Shown: positions 23,401 to 35,800 of the stretch, piece after piece | How the letters are laid out: each line of letters begins with the position of its first letter | Position numbering within the stretch: position 1 is the stretch's first letter | NCBI GenBank assembly: GCA_963920635.1 | Contig: OY987303.1 | Span: forward strand, 44,825,223 to 44,889,222 | DNA from: Pseudeuparius sepicola | Lineage: Eukaryota; Arthropoda; Insecta; Coleoptera; Anthribidae | Reading direction: 5' to 3' | Length of the DNA stretch: 64,000 bases | The notes under the pieces: model-generated | Databases searched by the model: none | What the model was told of the DNA's origin: nothing | Seen by the model: only the letters and a program-made list of their open reading frames with translations | Position numbers and translations under genes: made by a program

Positions 23401-26400
23401 TCTTTTGACCGTCCCGTCATTTTCAAAATGCAAATCCAGGGCCGGCTGCGATTTTTTTATACCCTCGATTTTCACGAAAACCATTTAGCGATTTTTTTAT
23501 TTAAAATCTGACCCCACAGCATTAATCAGAACACCCAAAAACCCCTTTACACCAAATTTGAATAAAAAATATACAGGGAGTTCCAATCTGCAGGGTGTCA
23601 AAGTTGAGCAAAATAGGACTTTTAAAGGTATCTGCCAAGTCAAGATTGCCATGGAATCCCCTCAAAACAGTTCAATGGTCTATAGGACCACTCAAGGTAT
23701 TGGTGTGCAAAGGTCCAATACAAAATATACAGAGTATTCTTATCTGTGCCATCTCAAAATGCTGAATTTTTATGAAACTTTATATGGGTCATGAGTGCTG
23801 TAGAATCATTGAAAAAATATTGATAAACACAAAAGTAATGTATTTCTTTAAAATTCCTATTTTGCTCAAATTTGACACCCTGCAGAATAGAACTCCCTGT
23901 ATATGTTTTATTCAAATTTGGTATATAGGGGTTTTGGGGTGTTCTGATTAACGCTGTGCGGACAGATTTTAAATAAAAAAATCGCTAAATGGTTTTCGAG
24001 AAAATTGGGGGTATAAAAAAATGGTAGCCGGCCCTGGATTTGCATTTTGAAAATAGCAGGAAGGTCAAAAGAAGCGGTTTTTGAAGGCCTTTCAAACAAA
24101 AAAAGTTTAGGCGATTATCTCTAAAAATGAAGATTTTACGGATTTGTACAGTTTTAAAGTTGGACACCCTGTATAATAATTGTATATGCGTTAAAATGTT
24201 CTTACTTATATAATTTATTTATGTTGACAATATTTCTGGATTTGGTATTTAGGTATTTTTTTAATAAATGTGTTTTCTCATTTAACTATTTTATTTTATT
24301 CCTCTCTGTCAAAAAATGTTCAAAGGTAATTCTGAATGAAAATGGGTAATTACTTTCTGGCGTGTTCAGTCAATACCTACTTAAAAAATCTCAATTCCTA
24401 CATGTAGGTACATACATAGTCAACAGTTTACAAAATCCTTATTTACCTACTTTTACTATTTTTGTTTATATCACTAATAAAAGTAGCATTTCATAAAACA
24501 GTGTTAGTTTTTTTTATTAAGAAATTCATTTTCGTCAATGTAATTTGAGCAAAAACTGCAAATTAAACAGTTATAGAGGGCAGGCCGTTACCTTGATTTA
24601 ACTATAGAGAAAAATCAAACGGCAGAACATAAAAAACGCGATCACGTAAATTCAACAAAAGTGTCTACTTAAAACTGAACTTAGCACTTAGCAGCCAATT
24701 TTCTAGGAGCCAAAAATTTCAACGTTTATTTTTTGATGAATATTTTTCTTCATTCTCCGGTTTAATCTGCTTAGAAGGTTTAATAATAGTTACCCTTTCT
24801 ACTTTATTTTTATCAAAATAAATTTTTGGAAATAAGGGCGAGGAAAATTTTTTGCTGCTAGAAAATCGGCTACTAACTTTACACCGGTTTAGTTAGGCAC
24901 ATTGATTTTTAAATGTCTTCCGATATTTGGCCCCGCCTGTTTAAGTTTAAATAGTTACGAGCCGCCACTGATTAAGTGGTGTGGTATCATAGTTTGGCAG
25001 ATATAAGCAATAATATCGTTTTAACAATGGCAGGCATTGTCCTAGCTAGCTAGCTTTTAAAATTGAGGGTACAGTTTACTCCGGCCTTGCTTTTTTCGAC
25101 AAAAATACACCCTGTATACACTGTGTACTGATAGCAAAGTCTAGTATTCTCTAGACTTTGCTGATAGGTTCGGCCAATTATTGGGGCAACACCAAACAGA
25201 ATGTCAACTTACAATTAGAATTTTTTTATCGTTTACACCCCTTGGGCACTGAATCGCCGGACACACAGTATATATTTTTATTAGTTACTTAAGCTAAAAA
25301 AATAAAAATAAATAACAACCTCTTTCTGTATTCAACATTTTTCCAGAAAAACGCCTAGGTACATTAAAAAATGCTCCCTAATAGAGGGAAGGCAATCAGT
25401 TTTTTCACTTTTCTCAAAGTTTTCATTTTGGACATATGTTTTGTTTTTCAAATCAACGTAAGAAATTGAAGCAACATAATGTAGATCACTATATCCTAAA
25501 AAAGAGAAATTTAAAAATCTGCCAATCCGTTAAAATCGTCAAATATCAAACTGAAATACGCCCAACCCTGAATCTATTCCTAATTTTATAAAAGCCAAAT
25601 CGTAGAATTATTTCACTGGCCCCTTCTCCCTTCTCCCCCCATGTCTATTTTTAGACTTGTTTGCCCCGCCCCGAACACAAACGAGCCTTTTGGAATACGA
25701 AATTGTCGAGTACGAAACCTACCACTAATTATCGATTTTGTTAGAGTCATTGTAATTATCGAAAATAGATGGTGCTAAACAGTAGTACTGGACGAGAGCT
25801 AAATAGAAATAATAATACCGCTATACACCAGTAGATGGAGTTGGTGCGCGGAGGCGAATGACTACGATCATTGGAAAAAGTTTTAAATACAATCGAATAT
25901 CCATAGTCCTTCGCCTCCAAAAGCGCTCGGCATTTTATCTGGATCCGTGAGAGGTCTTTTTAAACCTTCAGTCAACGGTTAGAGGCTTTTCTGCCCCCTC
26001 GGCAGACCACGGCGACCGGGAAAACGCGAGTCCGCGACCTCCCTGTCAAAACCGCAGACCACCGCGCGGACTAGTGGCGGCAGAAGGGTCCCCGAGGCGC
26101 GCTCCGCAAGGCTACGGGACACGCCCATGGCACCTGTGTGCCACCGACGTAGCCCCAAGCCCCGCCGGGCGCGCCCCGACGGCTCCCCCACCGTCAGCCC
26201 CACGGGCCATCGCTCCCGCGAAGTGGGTTTGGCTGGCGCGCATAGAACCAAAGAAAATAGTGCGTAGTACTATTTTCTTTGATAGAACGGACTGATATAA
26301 GTGGGAATTATTAGCTTATTTTTGGTGTTTTAATCAATGGTAACAATAGAAAAAAAAGTGTTATTAACAACAGAAGAGGCCTAAGGGGGCTCAAAATAAA

Positions 26401-29400
26401 TCGGCAGCCCCTGGTGTGGGTATTTGTGTTTGATATGTCTACCTTGCACGTTTCTAACGTTCAAAACATAATTTGTTGACGGATTTTGAGACACGCGAAA
26501 GCGAAAAAACTTGTCTGCTAACTCGGTCATATAATCGCTTATCATAGGTAGTTCCGCTCTTTCGTGCAACTCTACTATCCTCGTGTATCTTGAAAGACCC
26601 AGGGCCATTCTTATAAATTTGTTTTGCTGTATTTGCAAGGGTAACTTAGCGGTTTTGGACGCCATCTGCCAAGCGGGGCAAGCATAGGTCATGATAGGTC
26701 TGAAAATTACTTTATACATCTGGAGTTTGTTGGCAGACGACAGAACGCTACGTGTGCAAACTAGGGGATACAGTTTTCTTGTGGCCATCGAAACTCGTTG
26801 TATCACTGATTTGACAAGTATAATGATGTACGGCACCTTCTGACAGAAAAACCAAACTGCTACTTATTGTGCAGCCTACACAACAAATCTATTGATTTTC
26901 AAATTTACTAAAATATGTATACTGAAGGATTGCGCTTCTATAGGAAACAATTTCGCAATGTGTACGAATAGTTAAATGAGCCTTTATCGGCCGGGTTTTG
27001 AATATTTGGTCACTTTTGACGGGCGATTTCTCCGCGTCTGACGTTTGATGTTTACATCTCGCCAAGGCCTACTTATTGAAAAAATCGTACAATAATGGGC
27101 TACATAATTGTACGATTTCTGTGCTTTTAATGACGATTTTGGGACATTTTAATGCCGATTTCAAGAAAAAGATCTTTAAATTCTTCATCTGATTCTGATT
27201 CGGAACTCAATAATAAACTCATGGCCATTGCCTGTTCATACGCCGCCATAATTATTATAATATTTTCAAACGTAGACGACATAGGTGTAGGTATATAAAA
27301 CTGTGCTTTAATGTGCGCTTTGGCTGTGCAACACGCGTAATTTTTATGCACTGCGCCAGCCTGCGTCTCCTCACCTGCCCTGTGTTGACTGCGTCGTCTG
27401 TGTCTCAATGTGCGCCCGGGTTTATTATCGCGCTGCGACATGCGCGTCTGCGTACCCTGAACTGGATTCAGAATTTAATTTAAAATCTGGCTATTGTTGT
27501 TGACTGAGAATTGCCGCGTGCGACGTGGAAAATTGCCTGAAAACTACTTTGGAATTTTTACACAACGCAGTCGTGTAAAAATCTTTGTAGCCGAAATAAA
27601 TCCGTTCAAAATTCTCTACCTTTCCTTACAAAAATTCCTACCTAAGATTATTTGGCGCATATATTTATTTTTTATTGTAATTAGGTAACTGATTTTAGGA
27701 CGTTCCAAACCAATAAACTACTTAATTCATTCTGCTAACGTTTCGACTTTATTTACTCAAGTCTTCTTCAGAGCATCTACAATAGTGTACATAGCTAATT
27801 TCTTGTTGTTAAAATATAAAAAATTTAAATTAAAAAATTAAAAACGGAATGATTAAAAACATTAGTTGTTAAATTACATTCTATACATGAAATGTTACAT
27901 TACGTTTAATACAATAATTACAAGACAATTAAATCAGATATACAGAACAATAATAATAGGAAAATTGGTCAAGGTATACAGGTGAGAAAATTGTAACATT
28001 CATTCAAATTTAAAATATAAGTAATCTATTAAATTTAAGGTAATACGACAAGATTGCCACCTACCTGAGTTTGTCACAGTCTATTTAAGGCCATGGAGAA
28101 CATTATAGTGAGCCAAAACTGCTGCATGACACCAAAGACAAAAACAAAAACAACAGCTTTTCAACAATTATTGTACTCGATATCTATATTAATAATTTGT
28201 GTTTAGTGGAGCAAGGTATACGGTAGACTGAACCATTAGGGGACATGTCCGAAAGTTTTTGTATATTCGCCTTATTTTTTTTCTTCCAATTTTTTTTAAC
28301 GCTGTTGTTATCTGTACTTGTGTGTTTTCTACTTAGGGTGTATTTTGTCTATTAGATTAGAATAGATAGAGCTTAAGTTGTCAGTATCTGTTCTTAAATT
28401 CACAGAATTATCATAGATCCTAAAAACCATTTCAGAGAACAGTCTTTTTTTTTAATTGGGTATAAAACTGTAGAGTCTTTGAAATCAAAATTATGACCAG
28501 TATTAAAATGATGTAATGCCAGAGCAGTTTTGTTGTCTTTATTTATATTTGTTATTTTGCAGTCATATTGGTGGTTGTATAAGCGCTTTTCTAACCTTTG
28601 TTTCGTTTGTCCTATACAGGGTGTTCACTTTCAAAATGCCCACCATTGGTATTTTTGAAAAGGTAAGAGCTACAAGGTTGGTTAAATTAGACAAAAGTTG
28701 CGCATTTTGATGTGTTTCAAGAATCTGTAAAGAAATTTGACATAGCTCACGTGGTTACTAAAATAACCTGAAAAACTGAAAACTTCCACTTTTTTTTGTC
28801 CGTAACTTTTTTAATATCAAACGGAATTGAATGAAATTTGGTGGAATTACGTAATTAGGTACGGGCTTTCGAATGCACTATTCAGAAAAATTCTCTGCCT
28901 ACTGGATCTTTAGGTGTTCATAACCAAATTTCGATTTTCTTATGGCGGCCATATTGGATTTTACCACCATTGGATAGAGCAAAAAATTACGAATACAACC
29001 ATGTATCACAACACCTAATTAAACCCACTTAAATGTCAAATTTCTAATATTTTAAATATTTTGAAGCCGGGCAGAAGGCCATGATTCCGAAAACAATATC
29101 AATAACTGTCACCTAATAAACTGAAACGTCAGTTAGTTCCCATAACCTTTGTTAACTACTTAAAATTGTGTGTTAACCGTCTTAAGTGATTAAAGCTTAT
29201 TGAATCATGCCCCAACAATATCCAATACATATCCAATACATGTATCAAGAATTATACCCCGAACGAAGGCAGCCTAACAGGTTGTGTAGGCGTATGGAAG
29301 CGGATGCGACGTTACAAAACAAAAGAAGAAATGATTTTGTAAGAGCTAGAGGAGCTGTAAGTCAAATCAATGTTTTGGCTCAAATTCGTTTAAATCAAGA

Positions 29401-32400
29401 GACATCGCAAAGGAAAATTGCTAGGGAATGTGGTTTGTCGTTAGGGGCAGTTAACAAGATTTTAAAAAAGCACAGATACCATGACTTTAAAATTCAACCC
29501 GTACAAAAGTTACTTATTTATTGCCGGGCGACTAAGGCCTGCCGGTTAGATACTGACCCCTGGCGCCATCTATCTATTTATTAGTATTTAGTTTCTTGTT
29601 CTTATTAAAATAACGTTAAGTAAATAAACTTTTGACATCAAATTTGACGTTTCTGTTTATTAGGCGACAGTTATTGATATTGTTTTCGGAATCATGGCCT
29701 ACTGCCTGGCTTCAAAATATTTAAAATATTAGAAATTTGACATTTAAGTGGGTTTAATTAGGTGTTGTGATACATGGTTGTATTCGTAATTTTTTGCTCT
29801 ATCCAATGGTGGTAAAATCCAGTATGGCCGCCATAAGAAAATCGAAATTTGGTTATGAACACCTAAAGATCCAGTAGGCAGAGAATTTTTCTGAATAGTG
29901 CATTCGAAAGCCCGTACCTAATTACGTAATTCCACCAAATTTCATTCAATTCCGTTTGATATTAAAAAAGTTACGGACAAAATAAGAAAGTGGAAGTTTT
30001 CAGATTTTTCAGGTTATTTTAGTAACCACGTGAGCTATGTCAAATTTCTTTACAGATTCTTGAAACACATCAAAATGCGCAACTTTTGTCTAATTTAACC
30101 AACCTTGTAGCTCTTACCGTTTCAAAAATACCAATGGTGGGCATTTTGAAAGTGAACACCCTGTATATAGCAACTGTTACAGCTAAGGCAATTTATTTTA
30201 TATAGGTACTAACTCAGATTGGTCACCTATTCCCGTTCTGTCTTTGATATTAGTAAACAAATTTGAGACTTTCTTTTGGGAATAAAATGCTAACTGGGAA
30301 TGTTCATTATTAAGGAGTCTTTTGAGTTTATAATTTAAATTCGGTATATTAGGAAACTTGAAATATCGTCTTGTCCTGTCATTATCATTTAAGTCAGGGA
30401 GAATTGTTGATTTTGCAGTTTTTGTCACGAAAACGAGGGTCGCTTAATTTGTCAATTCTATGTTTTAAAACACCTATTTTCTGGTTGACAGGGTGAGATG
30501 AATGAAAGTTGACAATTCGACCTGAGCTAGTAGGTTTTTGGTACCAGTCCAGGATCAACCTTCTGTCTTCATTTATCACGAGTGTGTCCAAAAAGGGAAT
30601 TTGCCCATCAACTTCAATCTCAGTAGTAAATTTTAGACTGTCACAATATGCATTAAAACAATCCAGTAATACGCTTTCATCGCCTTTTTTGACCATAGTT
30701 AAAATATCATCAACGTAACAAAACAGAAACGGTACATCAAACGGTAATTTCTCTAAAACACACACAATATCAGGTCATTCATGATCACATTAGCAAGAAT
30801 AGGGGAGGCAGGATTCCCCATAGCAGTACCGTGTATTTGACTATAAAATTTTCCCTGGAACACAAAGAAGCTGATTCAAACAGAAAAATTATTATATTTA
30901 TAAAACTTGTGAGGTAAATTTTCGTATATTCACGTATATGGTCCCAACATTTTTTAATTCCACTAAGAACTAATTCTTTTGTCACATTCGTAAACAATGA
31001 GACCACATCCAAGGACACCAATACGTACCCATCAGGTACAACTATATTAGCAACCCGAAACGTTAGCAGAATGAGTTAAGTAGTTTATTGGTTCGGAACG
31101 TCCTAAAATCAGAAAAATACTTCTCTCACATCTTCAGAAGACAAAAAAACATCATATTATCCACAATCCACAAACTGTTTTGTGCGCTTTTCACCCTGAG
31201 GATTCAAAAAATTTAGTAGCAATCGTCAGTAAAGGACACAAGTAAAACGGAAAAGTTAGGTTGCCTACTTTTGCTAGTCCCTGATACTGGGTTGCCAGGT
31301 ATAAACAGGAAACAGGTGGGTAGTATCTATGGATTCTTTTTGAAACATATACAGTGTGACCTATTTAAAACCTCAACACCCCATAAAATTTATAATTATG
31401 GTCGTTCGATTCGGATCGTTTTTGTTTAAACTATAGGGCATCAAAAACTTTAGAGCAAAGCAGTACAATTTATTTCAAAAATAAAAAAATCGAACAATCA
31501 AAATTCTAGAAACTAATGAAGATCGCGATTTAACTATCTATTTTACCTGCCTACTCACTTAAATCAAGTTGCATGTGGATTAAAAACAATTAAAACTGTA
31601 ACTAACTTTATTAGAGGTAATAATGTCAATAGGCAGTAGCGACGCGTGACTTTTTAAAAAGTGTTGCCAAAAAAAGAATAAGCGGTGCAGGTACGCGCCA
31701 CAGGCGAAATTTTTTACAACTTTCAAGGTCAAACGGCCTAAAATGCCGAATTAGAAATTCGGCCAGCAAAAATATTTTGCTTACAAAATACGTTTCGTTA
31801 CATACATTTTCCCTATTTTCGATGCGATTGGCAAGAAACTCGACAAAATTAGATAATAAATACTTTATGACGTAAAATATTACATGGGTCATCAAAAACT
31901 AAAAAAAAAAAGAAACTGCATTATAATGCTGCATAAATGCAAGCAATACCTAATTAATTTCGCGCACCGGGAGGCACCTCCCAAGTCGAACGCAATGTCA
32001 CCAATTTGTTAATTTGTTTGGTTTGCACTTTGGACCGTTTGTTCAAAAATACTTTAAAATATAAATTTTGCTGGAATTTGAAGATCGTAACGATCTTTTT
32101 ATAGGTTGATATGTTGGAAATTGAAATTAAGTTTTACCAGTAGTAACAGTGGATATTTGGAAGCTTCACCACTGTCAATAGGTATACCTTAATAAAAAAC
32201 CTAATATAAAAATTATGAGGTGTGAAAAATTTATCTAAATAAATGGTGGACTAAAAGAAAGAAATTAAAATTTTATTTTTACTTTAGGGTTTTTGAATTT
32301 AGGTAGCTATACCCTGTTTGTAATAAAGCAAGTTACAGTTTCAATTGTTTTCATTGCCCATGCAACTTGATTTAAGCGAGCAGGCAGGTAAAATATGTAG

Positions 32401-32760
32401 TTAAACCGCGATTTTCATTGGGTTCTAGAATTTTTATTGTTCGATATTTTTTTTAACAAAATTTGGTACAAACCATATTTAAGGGATGCCCAACTTAAAT
32501 AAACTACCGAATGGTGATAATAATTATTGTCGGCAAAGGCAACATACGCCAACACATCATTTGACAGCATTCCTGTGACGTCAGCATTCGCTCTGTTTCT
32601 ACGCTAGTGGGTATTCTTACCTTATGGGACTTGGAACTACCCAATGAATCTAGCAAAAACCACCCACTGCTTATATTAGGTAGGTAAGCATATTTTTGCA
32701 TTTTCTCAATAATTTAAACTCGACGTTTCTTTCTCGCATTGTATTAATCTAGGTATTAAT

Positions 32761-32826
<66 letters not shown>

Positions 32827-35800
32827 TTTCTTCTAAAGAGCACAAAATTAAAAATTGAACACCGATTTTAAATTACCACGAACCGCCACTGCAAGTTAGC
32901 CAATATATGTCTGATAGTGGCATAAGGATATGACAGAAGTACAGTAGGTAGGTACAGGGACAGATTTTGCAAAAAATAAACTTGCCCAGGAATTTTTTTG
33001 GTAGATTTTAATAAAAAAATTAGTAGACAATAACTGAGTCACTTTAATTTTTAGCGCCACCCGTTGCTTGCATCCAATATCGCTGTAATATCCGTATTAC
33101 ACTGCTAGACTAGTGATAAATACATCTTTGGAAAAATAAAATTATTAACAGGCAAGGATCAGCCAGAAAATTCAGTTAAGGCCATAACAAAGAGAAAGAC
33201 AAAAATTAAACACTTCATTAAATTTAAATTCGATATAGATACGATTAATTAAAACACGCGTGCAGCACAGTACCTACACGTGATAGAAGTGAATACTTTT
33301 TATGCACTTTTACCGAAACATACACAACAGTGCACGCAGTCGGTTGTATAGCGTCTATTCCCCCATTGTAACGGAACGCGTCATTCTACGCATGCGTGTA
33401 ACATCGCTATTACTTTGTGTGCGTTTCTTTCAAAGTTACGATGTCATTGGTTTCTTTCGTTTTTCGTTCTACCCCACTCCTTCAAATCGAGGAAGCTACG
33501 CTTGAATGTATATATTCGCTTTCTCTGTCTCTCTCTCTCTCTTTCATATATGTCATATGCTTTATCTTTCTTGCGGGACGAAAATTTTATAAAACGTATC
33601 GTGACGCGGCCTTGAAAAATCAGTCTCATGAAACCAAAGAAGTATTCACTTCAAAAAAAATTCTTTAGCTTCCTTCCCTTGAAATTACTTTTACATAATG
33701 CGGAACAACTAACTGCCTAGTTTATAAAAAAACATCAATCACATCGTTGGTGTTGTGTCCTATTAGTAGGCACCTACCGGCTTACTACTGTACCTGTGCC
33801 TGTGCTTAAATAAGCGCCGGAAGCTTGGGTGCGTGAGTGCCCAGAGCGTAGGTATTTGGTTCGGGTGCTGAGCGCCCAAAGCAATTTTGCTGTCTATGCA
33901 TTTGGAAATAAATTTATTTAAAAAAATAAGTCGAAATGGTGAAATGTTTAGGGTTGAAACAGTTTTTTTGTGATTTTCGGCGAAACATGATCCCCTAGAG
34001 GCAAAATGTCCTCACAAGGATTGTAGATATTAAAAATAAACTTTCGTATAAGGCATTTTTCATTTTTCCAATTTTCCGAGAAAATGGCGGAAACAAGATT
34101 TTTCGTTTTTTTCCTCTCGTAAAAATAACACAATTTACATGAAATCTTGTGAAAGTATGCCTCCTTTGCATTGATTAAAATTGATTTTACTGAAATCTGG
34201 CAAGTAGTTTCCGAGATATACACATTTTTCAAAAAAAAAAAAAACTAAAAAGTTATGGTCATTTTAAACCATCAGAACTGCAATGTGGAGCGCCCCCTAA
34301 CGGCCACAGTAAAAATGTGTACATATTCGGGTTTCGCATCCCAAGAAACCACCGGGCACCAATTTTTATAGTAATGCGTTAAAATGCGTTAAAAAATTTA
34401 TAAAAATTAGTTTTTTATTTTAAACTTTCTCGGAATTTCGGAATAAGAATAAGCCCGGGCAAAATATTTAAATAGAGAAAATTACCAATAAAGCTTTTGG
34501 TGTAAGCTTTTGTTTTTTCTTTCGGGAATTGTGAATATACCTCGGATACTTTTTTCCAGAGTCCAGTAAAATCAGGCTTATTCAATGCCAAAAAGGTATA
34601 CTTTCGCATAATTTCATGTAAATTGGGTTATTTGACGAGAGAAAAAATAAAAAACCTAAAAATCGGTTTTCCGCCATCTTCTCGGAAAATTTGAGGCTAT
34701 ATTTAAAAATGCTCTATACAAAAGTTTTAGATTTTTTAATATCTAGGAGGTCACGTTTCGCAGAAAATAATAATAATACGTTTTTATTGATGCATTTAGT
34801 GCTATAAACAGGCGAAGTGTCGCTAGTCGCTATTACATAGCGTTTTACAAGTTAACCTTGAAGAGAATACAAAAATAAAGTATGCTAAATTGAAGTAATT
34901 AAACATACACATTACAATGTGCAACCTAAACTAACTGTAGGTATCTCATATTTCAGAGGAACATTTTTATAAATTGCTATATTTAGTTAGAGAAAGAAAA
35001 AACATGATCAGTGTGATAATACATACTTAGGCTTTTATTTTCTTTTTTAATTAGTTAAATTATAGTTATAAAATGAGGGTGGCGGAGAGTTGTACTTTTT
35101 GACTGCATTATACGTAAAACTATAGGTAAATACTTTCGTTTTATGCTTGGGAATAACTAATAAAATTCGAGTCTATTTATATTTTTAAATTTCAATAATT
35201 TTGTGCTCAAATAGTTTGGAATGTCAGTCGTTATCACTTTATGTGTTAAGAACAGTAAATGCAGAGACCTCAAATTATTAAGCTTTAGCCTTCCCGCTTC
35301 ACTAATTTTGTAAGATGTGTGGTCATATTTTCGTATGCCAAATGAGTATCTAAAACAAGAATTTTGAACTCTCTGCAGTCTGACCTGATCTTCCAGTAGC
35401 AGAGCCGGCCCATAAATAGTATCGCAATAACTAATTTCTTAAATTATTAAAGCTTCACACAATTGCAACTTTAAAGTGGAGGACAAAGTATGTCTGTGAG
35501 GATACAGTTGCTTGAGAATGTTATACAAAGTTTGGCATAAACTAGACACTTGATGCTTTCTGAATCTCATGTCAATCCACAGGCCAAGATTCTCACATGC
35601 ATACTGTGTCTCAATGTCGTTATTATTGATTCTAATTTTAATTAGGTTCATGGCGAGGTGTCTACAACATTTTGGTCCCAGAAACTGTGCAGGAGATTTT
35701 GAAGGGTTTAACTTCAGATTACGTGCTGCGGAAATATCAGCCAGTGATCTTAAGTAGTTGTTAATGAGTATCTCAGCCTCCACTGCCTTGCAAAGTGTGG

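Larger units (their letters stand above)
27693..31112 (-). mobile_element. Penelope-like element with inverted ends, split by a foldback element
   Basis: The ends are inverted copies: TTTTAGGACGTTCCAAACCA with GCTAACGTTTCG at the left, complement at the right (to about 31112). Minus-strand coding order is RT (31.0-30.4 kb), linker (30.4-30.2 kb), then GIY-YIG endonuclease interrupted at its YIG motif by the 28617-30173 element and resumed at 28.61-28.33 kb. Frameshifts and stops are present. Confidence 0.85.

Noticed and set aside
25979..26295. Two overlapping open frames on opposite strands as proteins
   Set aside because: Both arise from very GC-rich sequence that lacks stop codons; composition is Arg/Pro/Ala-biased with no motif.
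35569..35757. Plus-strand ORF at 35.6 kb
   Set aside because: It is the antisense shadow of the non-LTR ORF2 remnant on the minus strand.
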